Made by a program: the position numbers and the translations under genes. 64,000 nucleotides of DNA from Larkinella sp049445795 (lineage in GTDB: Bacteria > Bacteroidota > Bacteroidia > Cytophagales > Spirosomataceae), in assembly GCF_049445795.1 (NCBI RefSeq), contig NZ_JBMSDT010000011.1, positions 186,001 through 250,000 on the forward strand, given 5' to 3'. The notes below the pieces were generated by a model. That model did not search any database. It worked only from the letters and a program-made list of their open reading frames with translations, and was not told where the DNA came from. Of the stretch, positions 1 to 8,352 are shown piece by piece; the stretch's first letter is position 1, and every line of letters starts with the position of its first letter.

Positions 1-577
1 TGTAGGCCGTTTGGGTACTGTCAGGCGAGAAAACCGGTTTTTCGTCCAGTTCGTCGCGGCTGTTGCCCCAATACCGCCGGTCGGTGGGTTCGGCCCGGAA
101 CGGCCCTTTTTTCCGGAAGGCAAACGAACCCGTCGCGTATTGCCAGATGGCTCCTTCGGCCACGAACTCCACGTCTTCATCATCTTTCCCGAAGGTGATC
201 GACGTAAACGGCAGGTTGAACGGATCGATTTTTTTGCCGGTTGCTTCGGTCAGTTTACGGGCCAGTTGTTCCTGGTCAAATACCGGCTGGCGGGTTTGTT
301 TTTTGGGATCGACCACTACAAATTCGCGTCCACGCGCCGTTCGGATCAGGTACCAGAGTTTCTGGCCGGGTGTCCAGAAAACTGCGCCCGGAGCATTGTA
401 TAGCTTATTCTGTAAATTTTCCTTCAGGGCTGCCGATCGTTTGTAATCTTCGAGCTTGCCCTGGGCCAGCGCCGGATATTTGGAAAGAAGCAAAAGGAAA
501 GCGAAAAAATTCAGGAAGATTAGTTTCCAAACGGGCCAGCGGCTTGCAGGCGGGTTTGACAAACAAAAAACAGTCAT
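1..577 (-). CDS. S9 family peptidase (DPP IV-like), N-terminal part, cut by window edge
   Basis: The frame is open from an ATG at 577 to the window edge (192 codons, no stop). The protein starts with a hydrophobic signal peptide (about residues 15-38, ending ALAQG) and continues into beta-propeller-like sequence with phrases such as GAVFWTPGQKLWYLIRT and EKPVFSPDSTQTAY. Such SPD blade motifs are typical of the N-terminal propeller of secreted prolyl oligopeptidase/dipeptidyl peptidase IV enzymes. The catalytic alpha/beta-hydrolase domain would lie to the left of the window. The role would be periplasmic or secreted release of dipeptides from peptides. Family assignment rests on the propeller only, so another propeller-containing hydrolase is possible. 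Confidence 0.75.
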   Translation of the reverse strand, partial: MTVFCLSNPPASRWPVWKLIFLNFFAFLLLLSKYPALAQGKLEDYKRSAALKENLQNKLYNAPGAVFWTPGQKLWYLIRTARGREFVVVDPKKQTRQPVFDQEQLARKLTEATGKKIDPFNLPFTSITFGKDDEDVEFVAEGAIWQYATGSFAFRKKGPFRAEPTDRRYWGNSRDELDEKPVFSPDSTQTAY

Positions 578-636
578 TTTGGTACGAGCTTCGGAGGTTT
601 TTTGGGACGATTCTCCCGAAAATACGGAAAAAAAGA

Positions 637-675
637 ACACCCGGCCATTTCGAACGAGTCGGAACGACCGGGTGT
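637..675 (-). terminator. Candidate terminator downstream of the PQQ dehydrogenase gene
   Basis: ACACCCGG at 637-644 pairs with CCGGGTGT at 668-675. Read on the minus strand, the hairpin is followed within three bases by a run of seven T (628-634). It lies about 230 bp past the stop of the minus-strand PQQ gene and just ahead of the S9 peptidase, so it would separate the two transcripts. The loop is long (23 nt), which lowers confidence. Confidence 0.45.
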
Positions 676-857
676 AGGCAGACCCTCATGACACGAACCG
701 GTAACATCAGCGGTTCCCCTGGCGCTTCGTTATCATAGGTAGGTCGAGTCAAAGGCTTCTGTGCCAGATATACGAATCAGGTTGCCAAATGGTTGCGTCG
801 GGTTGAAAACTTTTTTGCCGACCCGGTTTTTGGCGGTTATATATTTAGTTTAGAGTC

Positions 858-890
858 TAGAGTTTATAGTTGAAGAAACCATAAACTCTA
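858..890. repeat. Inverted repeat, 10-bp perfect stem
   Basis: TAGAGTTTAT at 858-867 pairs perfectly with ATAAACTCTA at 881-890 around a 13-nt loop, 15 bp from the stop of the PQQ gene. The left side continues with further TAGAG/TTTAG words (847-860). There is no T-run, so a classical terminator is uncertain. It resembles the other word-iterated hairpins of this window. Confidence 0.6.
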
Positions 891-904
891 CACCGAGCAA
901 CTAC

Positions 905-2857
905 TCAAGGCAATTCATACGCGACTACATAATCGCCGAGTTTTGTTCCAACTTTAGCGTGCCCGCCAGCCGCTATGACTACGTATTGTTTGCCATTGAG
1001 CTGATAGGTCATCGGTGCGGCCTGACCACCCGCCGGAAGCGGTACTTCCCAGAGCAAGCTGCCGTCGCGGGTGTTGAACGCCCGGAGGTGCCCGTCGAGG
1101 GAAGCGGCTACAAACACCAGACCGCCCGCCGTGACGATGGCTCCACCGAAGTTGATGGAACCCCATTGCCGGGCCTGCGGCACTTTTTCGGGATCGTACA
1201 TGAAACCGAGCGGCACTTCCCATTCCAGCGCCCCTTTTTTCAGGTTAACGGCCGCCAGTGTTCCCCAGGGTGGGGCGGTTTGCAGGCTAATTCCCTGTTC
1301 GTCTTTGTCCATTAAATAGCTACGTTTCAGGACGTAAGGTGTCCCCGATTGCATCCCGGTTTCGGCCCGCATTAGGTTCTGGTCGTTTTTAACCGATTCC
1401 GAAAGCCGGGCGCGGGGAATAAGCGTAATGACGGCCGCAAGCCGATTGATGTTCGTGATGAGCAAACCGGATTCGGGGTCGTAACACATTCCGCTCCAGT
1501 TGATGCCACCCACATTGCTGGGGGCAATAACCGAACCTTGCAGCGACGGCGGGGTGAAAGGCCCTTCGAACAGGAGGGCCGAAATCCGGCGTTGGGCGGC
1601 TTCTCTGGCTTCGGGTGTGCGGCCCCAGGGTTCCGGTTTTTGTAACCCCAGTGTGGGTAACGTGACCGGAAACGGTTGCGTCGGATGGGCCACTTCTCCG
1701 GTAATTTTAGAGGCCGGAACCGGACGCTCTTCCACGGGAAGCAGCGGTGAGCCGGTTTCGCGGTGAAGGATAAAAATGTGCCCCATTTTGGTGCCGACGG
1801 CCACGGCCGGAACCGGTTTTCCGTTTTGATTGAAGGCAAACAGGAGCGGCTGGGCAGCATTATCGTAATCCCACAGATCGTGGTGAACGGTCTGGAAGCT
1901 CCAGACGACCTTACCGGTCGACGCCCGGATGGCCACGATGGAACTGGCGTTGAGGTTGGCCCCCAGTCGTTCCCCTCCGAAATAGTCCGGACTCGGCGAG
2001 GTCGTTGGAATGAACACCAGATCACGTTCGGCATCGGCCGAAATGATCGACCAGGCGTTGGCGGCTCCGGTTTGGGTCGCGTTGGGGCCTTTCCAGGTCT
2101 CAAAACCGGGGTCTTTTTTCGAGCGCGGAATGGGGTCCCAACTCCAGCGTAACTGGCCGGTCAAGGCATCGTAAGCCCGCACGACCCCCCGTTCGTAGTT
2201 AAACCGCTGGTTGTCACCCATCGACGAACCGACGACGATGGTGTTACCGATGACGGCGGGTGGGGATGTAACGCTGATGTTACCAACTCCGGCGCGTAAG
2301 TCAACGGTTCCGTCCTGCCCAAACGTCGGGATCGGCTTACCGGTGGCGGCATCGAGTGCAATCAGCCGCCCGTCGAGTGTCGGGACGAATACCCGTTTCA
2401 GGGCGCTGGCGTTGGCCTTGTCGGCGGGCGCGGGCCAGATCGAAACACCCCGGGAAGTCACTTCCGATAAATCCTGGCGCAAATAAACATCGGGATCATA
2501 CGACCATTTCTGCTGACCAGTGACAGCATCGATGGCAAATACCCGGGTCGTAGGTGTGGTGAAAAAAAGCGTTCCGTCGACCATGACCGGCGTGGCTTCA
2601 AAGGCGGCTTTTTCATGAGCATTGGTGCCTTTGTATAGATCCAGCTCGCCGGTACGGAACGTCCAGGCGACGCGCAACTGCTTGACGTTGCCGGTGTTGA
2701 TCTGTTTCAGGGGCGAAAACCGCATCCCCCCGGCGTCGTTGCCATACGCGGGCCATTCAACGGAAGCCGCCGGGGCGGTTGGCAAAGGTTGTGCCCAAAG
2801 GGTCGTTTTGAGCAAATAGAGAAACACAGTGGTCCAAAAGAATACGAACTGTCTCAT
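905..2857 (-). CDS. Secreted PQQ-dependent dehydrogenase (glucose dehydrogenase-like)
   Basis: This 650-residue protein has a signal peptide (residues 1-22, ending LWAQ) followed by one long eight-bladed quinoprotein propeller. Visible family marks are WPAYGNDAGGMRFSPL near the N-terminus, repeated AxDAxTGxxxW blade motifs, and VHHDLWDYD near residue 330, which matches the active-site stretch of PQQ glucose/polyol dehydrogenases. Such enzymes oxidise sugars or alcohols in the periplasm and pass electrons to the respiratory chain. There is no membrane anchor domain like that of E. coli Gcd and no CxxCH heme site, so the electron acceptor must be separate. No PQQ biosynthesis genes are in the window. 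Exact substrate is unknown. Confidence 0.9.
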   Translation of the reverse strand: MRQFVFFWTTVFLYLLKTTLWAQPLPTAPAASVEWPAYGNDAGGMRFSPLKQINTGNVKQLRVAWTFRTGELDLYKGTNAHEKAAFEATPVMVDGTLFFTTPTTRVFAIDAVTGQQKWSYDPDVYLRQDLSEVTSRGVSIWPAPADKANASALKRVFVPTLDGRLIALDAATGKPIPTFGQDGTVDLRAGVGNISVTSPPAVIGNTIVVGSSMGDNQRFNYERGVVRAYDALTGQLRWSWDPIPRSKKDPGFETWKGPNATQTGAANAWSIISADAERDLVFIPTTSPSPDYFGGERLGANLNASSIVAIRASTGKVVWSFQTVHHDLWDYDNAAQPLLFAFNQNGKPVPAVAVGTKMGHIFILHRETGSPLLPVEERPVPASKITGEVAHPTQPFPVTLPTLGLQKPEPWGRTPEAREAAQRRISALLFEGPFTPPSLQGSVIAPSNVGGINWSGMCYDPESGLLITNINRLAAVITLIPRARLSESVKNDQNLMRAETGMQSGTPYVLKRSYLMDKDEQGISLQTAPPWGTLAAVNLKKGALEWEVPLGFMYDPEKVPQARQWGSINFGGAIVTAGGLVFVAASLDGHLRAFNTRDGSLLWEVPLPAGGQAAPMTYQLNGKQYVVIAAGGHAKVGTKLGDYVVAYELP

Positions 2858-2884
2858 GGGAAAAATGGAAATAGAGAAGGAGGG

Positions 2885-4090
2885 TTATTTAAGGCCAAAA
2901 ACGAACCGGGTTAGTTTGAACGGGCGAATCAGGAACCAATAGAGCGCTCCGCAGATCAGCAACGAGGAGAAACTGATCAGTAAAAAACCGTCGTAAATAC
3001 CAAACTGACTGGATTTTAGGACAAAATAGCCGATGAACACAATGACAGTCTGGTGCAGGATGTAAAACGGGTACACGGCTTCGGTCAGGTAGGGCAGAAT
3101 GGGCCGGTTGACATTCAAATAGTGAAAACCGTACGCAACGGACATCAGCACCGAAAACCAGATCAGGCAATCGGAGTTGAGCAGGTGCGGCAGTTCCCAA
3201 ACCAATTGGTCTTCTAATTCGGGATGACGGTTTAGGTATGCCAGCGAGGCATACAGGCAAAGCGTACAAACCAGCGTTGCAAACAGAAAAATCCGTCGTT
3301 GACCCGACAGTATCGCAGCGAAGTGCGGACGGCTGACTAGGAGGTAACCCAACCAGAAAAGCAGTAAATTCTTGGTGAAATACGCCCAATCATTGACCAG
3401 GGCGTGCGTTTCGTCGGGGAAGAACGGTTTTAGCGCCAGTTGGCTGAGGATGATGAAGCCCACGAGGGTTAGCGCACCCCCCGGTTTGCTAATTAGTCGT
3501 TCGAGTCCGTCGGTGAGCCGTTGCCCGCCGGGTGATTTCAAAAACCGGAAGACGGGAATACTCAACAGAGAGTACAGAAATAAATAGGCCACAAACCAGA
3601 GGTGATGCCAACTGAAAGCACCGCCTGTGCCGCCGTCTTCGTAGACCTGAAACCGGAATACTTCGGGGTAAAAGTCGGCATAGGAGCCAGAAAACCGCCC
3701 CCGGTGCAGCCATTCAAAATAAATCTGGGGTGGTACGATGACAAACATGCCGAACACCAGCGGAATGAAAAGCCGTTGAAACCGCTCCCCGGCGTAGCCT
3801 CCGTACGTCCGGCGTCGGAGGGCGAAGTAGGTTCCGGCTCCCGAAATAAAGAAGAGCAAGGGCATCCGCCAGCGGTGCAGCCAGCGCATGACATCCTCAA
3901 ACAGCGGGCTGGTTTGGCTGCTTTGAATATGCCAGCCCCAACTGACGTAAATCATGCCGGTATGGTAAAACAGCAGAATTAGAATGGCCAGCACGCGCAA
4001 CCAGTCGAGGTCGTAGCGCCGGGCGGAGGGCAGTGGGTTAGGGGCAAAGGGCAAAGGGTTGGGGGACCGTGTTGGTTGGGGGCTGTGCAT
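2885..4090 (-). CDS. Membrane acyltransferase, acyltransferase-3 family
   Basis: This 401-residue protein is almost entirely made of hydrophobic helices (about ten). It opens with RRYDLDWLRVLAILILLFYH, the usual start of acyltransferase-3/OpgC-like proteins, whose first-helix His is important for activity; RMPLLFFISGAG follows. These proteins transfer acyl groups to sugars or glycans at the inner membrane. The first 23 residues are Pro-rich and poorly conserved-looking, so the true start could be a little further in. It sits 27 bp upstream of the PQQ gene on the same strand and could be co-transcribed with it, though no functional link is evident. Confidence 0.88.
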   Translation of the reverse strand: MHSPQPTRSPNPLPFAPNPLPSARRYDLDWLRVLAILILLFYHTGMIYVSWGWHIQSSQTSPLFEDVMRWLHRWRMPLLFFISGAGTYFALRRRTYGGYAGERFQRLFIPLVFGMFVIVPPQIYFEWLHRGRFSGSYADFYPEVFRFQVYEDGGTGGAFSWHHLWFVAYLFLYSLLSIPVFRFLKSPGGQRLTDGLERLISKPGGALTLVGFIILSQLALKPFFPDETHALVNDWAYFTKNLLLFWLGYLLVSRPHFAAILSGQRRIFLFATLVCTLCLYASLAYLNRHPELEDQLVWELPHLLNSDCLIWFSVLMSVAYGFHYLNVNRPILPYLTEAVYPFYILHQTVIVFIGYFVLKSSQFGIYDGFLLISFSSLLICGALYWFLIRPFKLTRFVFGLK

Positions 4091-4165
4091 GGCGTTGCTC
4101 GTTTGATCGGGTCAAAGATGGCCGCTATTGGAGCCAAAAAAGCCATTTTCCGATCTTCACGAAGT

Positions 4166-5341
4166 TCACGCCGACCGGGACGAAGTCGCCGTGGCCCGAA
4201 ACTGGGCCGGGGTCTGGCCGGTGAGCCGCTTAAATGCCGTATGAAACGCCGAACTGGAGTTGTAGCCGACGCGCTCAGCAATCTCGTCGATTTTGAGGTG
4301 AGCCGTCGCCGAATCCTGCAACAGGTTCTGTGCTTCCCGAACGCGGTAGGTGGCCAGCAAATCAAAGAAGCTCTGCTCCAGCCGGTCGTTCAGCAGTTGG
4401 GAGAGGTGATGCGGGGACGTGCGCAGCCGCTGGGCGAGTTTAGGCAGGGAAAGATCGCTTTCCAGATACGGCTTTTCCTGGTCGAAAAGCCGGTTTAGTT
4501 TTTGCAGGAGATTTTCTTCAATTTCTTCCGATAACGCAGACCGTTCGTATTTTTTCCGGACATCGGCCGCTGGTTCCGGCGTTTTATCCTCTCGGAAAAA
4601 ATCCGAGCGACGCATCACCAGAAAGCTCGTTGCGTAGATCGTGGCTGCGATGTAGGTTGCCAGCAGGTAATCGCCGACATCCCGTTGAAACTGTGGTTTT
4701 ACCAGAATAATCAACAAAGGAACCAGCGCAAACAGCCAACTTAGGACGCGGAGGGAGTGCAATTGGCCGGATGATTTTAGTTCGGGATTGCGACGCATGG
4801 CTTTGCGGATGGCCAGCAGCGAAAGGATTGCATAAATCAGGCAACTGAGCAGCGTCATTTCGCTGATGTATCCGCGCAAGCCGGTAAAATCCTCGTCCAG
4901 ATACGACTCGGCGTCGATGTAGGGCATCTCGGGATGCTGCGAGTGAAGGTAGGAATTGTACTTGAATTCAAGCGGTTGGTAAAACCAGGTGATGGCGTTC
5001 GCCAGCCAGATGCCGAACGGAATCAGGTGCAACAACCACCGACGGGGCATTCGTTTCCAGATGCGACTGAAGGTGTAAAAATAAAACAGCGGTGCGATGA
5101 CGAAATTGATTGGTTCCGAAAAGTCCACCGTCCACAACGCCCGGAAGGTGTAGTTGCTATAATTCAGGAAAATCTCACCGCTGATGGCGGCCAGTGCGAG
5201 CGTAAACCAACCCAGGCAGCGGTTGGCAAGGTTTTTACCCCGTTCACCGGTCAGAAAAAAAAGGCCCAGAAAGAGCCCCTGCGCCACCCCCAGCAGAATG
5301 ATGAGGGCAAAGACGTCAAGGTGAACCGGCAGTATCTTCAT
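4166..5341 (-). CDS. Membrane-anchored AraC-family transcriptional regulator
   Basis: The protein (391 residues from ATG at 5341; a TTG at 5353 is a weaker alternative) has an N-terminal half of about seven hydrophobic helices, including LDVFALIILLGVAQGLFLGL. A C-terminal AraC DNA-binding domain covers roughly residues 285-385, with LAQRLRTSPHHLSQLLND and IAERVGYNSSSAFHTAFKR as its two helix-turn-helix units. This 7TM-AraC layout is common in Bacteroidota and suggests sensing at or in the membrane, with direct promoter binding. The nearest possible targets are the acyltransferase and PQQ genes that follow on the same strand. The signal is unknown. Confidence 0.88.
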   Translation of the reverse strand: MKILPVHLDVFALIILLGVAQGLFLGLFFLTGERGKNLANRCLGWFTLALAAISGEIFLNYSNYTFRALWTVDFSEPINFVIAPLFYFYTFSRIWKRMPRRWLLHLIPFGIWLANAITWFYQPLEFKYNSYLHSQHPEMPYIDAESYLDEDFTGLRGYISEMTLLSCLIYAILSLLAIRKAMRRNPELKSSGQLHSLRVLSWLFALVPLLIILVKPQFQRDVGDYLLATYIAATIYATSFLVMRRSDFFREDKTPEPAADVRKKYERSALSEEIEENLLQKLNRLFDQEKPYLESDLSLPKLAQRLRTSPHHLSQLLNDRLEQSFFDLLATYRVREAQNLLQDSATAHLKIDEIAERVGYNSSSAFHTAFKRLTGQTPAQFRATATSSRSA

Positions 5342-5377
5342 AAAACCAAACAATCCGTTGGCTAAGATACAAAAAAA

Positions 5378-5474
5378 GTACCCACGGACTTAAGTCCGTG
5401 AGAGCTAGTATAACCTTTAAGTTGATATCAACAACAGAGAGTTGAAGCTCTCACGGACTAAAGTCCGTGGGTAC
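5378..5474. repeat. REP/BIME-like inverted repeat, family A, copy 1
   Basis: The left arm (5378-5406, starting GTACCCACGGACTTAAG) and right arm (5446-5474) are reverse complements at 28 of 29 positions around a 39-nt spacer. Each arm is also a palindrome (CACGGACTTAAGTCCGTG in the left arm), so two small hairpins or one long one can form. A second copy with the same arms is at 41544-41622. This double-palindrome design is that of REP elements mobilised by RAYT (IS200-like) transposases. No such transposase is in the window. It separates the AraC gene from sppA and ends 5 bp before the sppA stop codon. Confidence 0.88.
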
Positions 5475-5478
5475 GGGG

Positions 5479-7242
5479 TTATTTAATATCCAGTCCGAAC
5501 GGCATCCGGGCCTGAAGGCCTTCCATGCGTTTCAATTGTTTTAGGTAGGTGACATACGGAGCCAGATCGCCAAGCTTGGCCTGAAGTTGCTCTTCCTCGT
5601 CGCCGGTGAAGGATTTCATCAATTCTTCGAAGGCATTTTTCTTCTCCGGCGTGTAGCGAACCCGGTAATCGCCTTCTTTCAAATTGGCGGCTTTAGCGGC
5701 CAGTTGCACGGCTTTGTCCAGTCCGCCCAGTTCATCGACCAGCCCGTTGGCTTTGGCCTGCACCCCCGACCACACTCGGCCCGACGCCAGCGCTTTCAGG
5801 CTGTCGAGCGGAAGTTTGCGGCCCTGGGCGGCTTTGCTCGTAAAAAGCTCATACCCCCGGTTAACGCTCTGTTGCAGCGTATTTTTCTCAAATTCGCTCA
5901 TTTCGCGGGTAAACGACGGGAAATCGGCGTGTGTGTTGGTCACGACGCGGTCGTAGGTAATGCCGAGTTTGTCTTTGAAAAATCCTTCGGTGTTGAACAA
6001 CATCCCGAAAATACCGATCGAGCCGGTAATGGTGTTGGGCTCAGCCACGATTTTGCGGGCGCCCATTGCCAGGTAATAACCGCCCGAAGCCGCGTAGTCG
6101 GACATGGAGGCAATAACCGGTTTTGCTTTGTTCGCCAGCACCACTTCGCGCCACATCACATCCGATGCCAGGGCACTGCCGCCCGGTGAGTTAACCCGAA
6201 TCACGATGGCCTTCACTTTGTCGTCCAGCCGAGCTTTCCGGATTTGCTCGGCTACGCGGTCGGAAGCTACATTGTTGTCGTCTTTGCCGGAAACAATCTC
6301 TCCATCGGTGACGATAACTGCCACCCGGTTTTTGATATTGCCTTCTTCGACGTATTTCTTGGCGTTCCCGTACTTGCTGAGCGAGATGAAATCGATTTTT
6401 TTCTTGGCATCGACCTTCAATGATTTCCGCATATCGGCTTCCACTTCATCATAGTAAGCGGTTTTCGTGACCAGCCGGGCTTTCACGGCATCACCGGCGG
6501 TTTGAATCGTGAGATTGTCGGCGAGTTTCTTCAGTTCGGGCACCTGTAGGCCCCGGCTCTGGGCTACGTTCGCCAGAAAATGGTTATTCAGTGAATTCAG
6601 GAACGAGGTCGTCTGGGCCTTGTTGGCTTCGCTCATGTTCTCGCGGATGAACGGCTCGACGGCGCTTTTGAACTCGCCCACCCGGAAAATAACCGGTTTG
6701 ATGCCCAGCTTGTCGAAGGTTCCTTTGAAAAACGTATATTCCGCATCCAGCCCGTTCCATTCCAGCGCCCCGGCGGGATTCAGGTAAATGTTGTCGGCGA
6801 CCGATGCGATGTAATAGCCTTTTTCGGTCATTACTTCGCCGTAGGCGACCACAAATTTCTTCGATGTCTTAAAATCGATCAGGGCGGTTCTGACTTCCTC
6901 CAGCGACGCCCAGCCAGCCTGCGGATATTCGGCCTGGATGTAAACACCTTTGATGTTCGGGTCGAGTTTGGCATTGGCCAGGGCTTGTTTCAGATCAATC
7001 AACCCAATCACATCGCCTGACGAATTGAAGGGGCCAAAACCGCCGAACGGGTTCTCGACACCAATTTCACGAATCGGACTATTCAGGTTGAGTTTCAGAA
7101 CGGAATTTTCTTTCACGGCTACTTCGTCACCGGAGGCTGCCGAAAAAACGGAGCCGATGCCCAGTAACATCAAAAAAGCCACGAAAGTAAATAGGAATAA
7201 ACCAACGATGGTGGCAAAAACGTACTTCAGAAACTGACGCAT
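5479..7242 (-). CDS. sppA: Signal peptide peptidase SppA, 67K type
   Basis: The protein has 587 residues, the usual size of long-form SppA. It has one N-terminal membrane anchor (about residues 8-33) and two tandem ClpP-like domains. The catalytic Lys is visible in the first domain in RVGEFKSAVEPF and the nucleophile Ser in the second in DYAASGGYY, followed by TGSIGIFG. The enzyme acts at the cytoplasmic membrane and degrades leftover signal peptides and membrane-protein fragments. It is flanked by the family-A repeat downstream and the pyrophosphatase gene upstream, and is probably its own transcription unit. Confidence 0.96.
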   Translation of the reverse strand: MRQFLKYVFATIVGLFLFTFVAFLMLLGIGSVFSAASGDEVAVKENSVLKLNLNSPIREIGVENPFGGFGPFNSSGDVIGLIDLKQALANAKLDPNIKGVYIQAEYPQAGWASLEEVRTALIDFKTSKKFVVAYGEVMTEKGYYIASVADNIYLNPAGALEWNGLDAEYTFFKGTFDKLGIKPVIFRVGEFKSAVEPFIRENMSEANKAQTTSFLNSLNNHFLANVAQSRGLQVPELKKLADNLTIQTAGDAVKARLVTKTAYYDEVEADMRKSLKVDAKKKIDFISLSKYGNAKKYVEEGNIKNRVAVIVTDGEIVSGKDDNNVASDRVAEQIRKARLDDKVKAIVIRVNSPGGSALASDVMWREVVLANKAKPVIASMSDYAASGGYYLAMGARKIVAEPNTITGSIGIFGMLFNTEGFFKDKLGITYDRVVTNTHADFPSFTREMSEFEKNTLQQSVNRGYELFTSKAAQGRKLPLDSLKALASGRVWSGVQAKANGLVDELGGLDKAVQLAAKAANLKEGDYRVRYTPEKKNAFEELMKSFTGDEEEQLQAKLGDLAPYVTYLKQLKRMEGLQARMPFGLDIK

Positions 7243-7426
7243 ATCTTGGGTCGGCGAAAGGATAATCGATTAAATGAATAAAATGTACTTTTTACACAAT
7301 TAAACAAAAATAAACGACAGACGGCTCCCCGGCTGCTGAATTTGTGTTGAATGCGGGAATTTGAGGAAGAATGGAAGAGATGGCGGAAGGGAGGAAATGA
7401 CCGGCCGTGAAAACCGGCAAAAAACC

Positions 7427-7454
7427 GAAGGAGAGCCGGGTTAGACTCTCCTTC
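7427..7454 (-). terminator. Terminator downstream of inorganic pyrophosphatase
   Basis: GAAGGAGAG (7427-7435) pairs perfectly with CTCTCCTTC (7446-7454) around a 10-nt loop. On the minus strand it is followed after two G by six T (7419-7424). It starts 14 bp past the stop of ppa. Confidence 0.8.
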
Positions 7455-7468
7455 TTTGGGCATACAGC

Positions 7469-8089
7469 TTATTTCGCCTGGTTCCGGAGCAGCAGCCAGT
7501 AGTCTTCAATCGACCGCCGGATCACGTCGTGCGCTTCTTCCCGTCCATAGACGTTGACGATCTCGCAGGTCATCGGCTCACCCGGTAAGTTCTTGTAGGT
7601 CAAGAAGTAGTGTTTCAGGCGCTGGACCACGCTGTCAGGGAGCTGGTGCAGGTCCTCATAGCCTTTGTACATCCCGTCGCCTTTCAGAATTGCAATGATT
7701 TTGTCGTCGGCTTCCCCTTTGTCGAGCAGCCGGAAACCGCCGATGGGGATTGCCTGCAAAATGATGTTCCCGTGCGTAATGGCGTGCTCACTTAGGACGC
7801 AGATATCGATAGGGTCACCGTCGCCTTTTTCGATTTCACGACCCGAACGTTCGCGGGCCAGCGAAGCCACCTGCTCGTCGCAGTAGGTCATCGGAATAAA
7901 ACCGTACAGGGCCGGAACGATGTTGGAATACTTCTGCGGCCGATCAATTTTCAGGTAGCCCGTATCCTTGTCTACTTCGTATTTGACGGTATCGGTCGGT
8001 ACAATTTCAATAAAGGCGGTCACCTGCTTCGGGGCGTCCTCGCCAATCGGAATCCCGTGCCAGGGATGGGCTTTAAACTGGTTGTTCAT
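7469..8089 (-). CDS. ppa: Inorganic pyrophosphatase, family I
   Basis: This soluble enzyme hydrolyses pyrophosphate to two phosphates, pulling biosynthetic reactions forward. The product has 206 residues from the ATG at 8089. An in-frame ATG at 8140 would add 17 residues that do not look like the family, so the shorter start is preferred. Metal and substrate residues are visible in ALYGFIPMTYC and in GDGDPIDICV, the family I signature. The C-terminal helix ends IEDYWLLL. It is monocistronic, with its own terminator downstream. Confidence 0.96.
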   Translation of the reverse strand: MNNQFKAHPWHGIPIGEDAPKQVTAFIEIVPTDTVKYEVDKDTGYLKIDRPQKYSNIVPALYGFIPMTYCDEQVASLARERSGREIEKGDGDPIDICVLSEHAITHGNIILQAIPIGGFRLLDKGEADDKIIAILKGDGMYKGYEDLHQLPDSVVQRLKHYFLTYKNLPGEPMTCEIVNVYGREEAHDVIRRSIEDYWLLLRNQAK

Positions 8090-8352
8090 ACTTAATTCGG
8101 GTAAATTGCTTGGAGGTTGTATCGGTAAACTGGTTAACAATGGATGGATGGTTATAGATGGTTATATTTTATGGTGATCACGAGTGTAATTAATTTGTTG
8201 ATTTATAGATTTTTAGGGCTTTTGGTTTGAACTCGAAAAATAGATATTAATTGCCTTTTTTCACCTATAAAGTTGATGGTCGGTCACATCAAGGTATTTC
8301 GGCGGCTGAGCATTCATACCATCTAATCATTCAGCCATTTAACCATCTAATT
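8090..8352. other. A/T-rich gap with iterated TGGATGG/GATGGTTA words
   Basis: No gene is seen here. The gap holds short repeated words near ppa (TGGATGGATGGTTATAGATGG around 8141-8161) and their complement near the glycosyltransferase end. TAGATGGTTA (8155-8164) and TAACCATCTA (8340-8349) are a perfect 10-bp inverted pair 175 bp apart. The ppa promoter must lie here, but no clear TAnnTTTG box was found. Confidence 0.5.

Larger units (their letters stand above)
578..904. other. Non-coding gap between S9 peptidase and PQQ dehydrogenase
   Basis: No convincing gene is seen in this 327-bp gap. It holds two inverted repeats, listed separately (637-675 and 858-890). The rest should carry the promoter of the S9 peptidase on the minus strand, but I could not pick out a clear TAnnTTTG box. 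Confidence 0.6.

Noticed and set aside
637..675. Possible tRNA because of a GTTCGAAAT stretch on the minus strand
   Set aside because: The T-stem does not pair and no anticodon or D arm can be drawn; a hairpin with a T-run explains it better.
7227..7463. 78-codon open frame on the minus strand between sppA and ppa
   Set aside because: It overlaps the sppA start and covers the ppa terminator; the product is not protein-like.
8155..8349. Long-range inverted pair TAGATGGTTA/TAACCATCTA as a functional hairpin
   Set aside because: Only 10 bp with a 175-nt loop; kept as a weak example of word iteration, not as a structural element.
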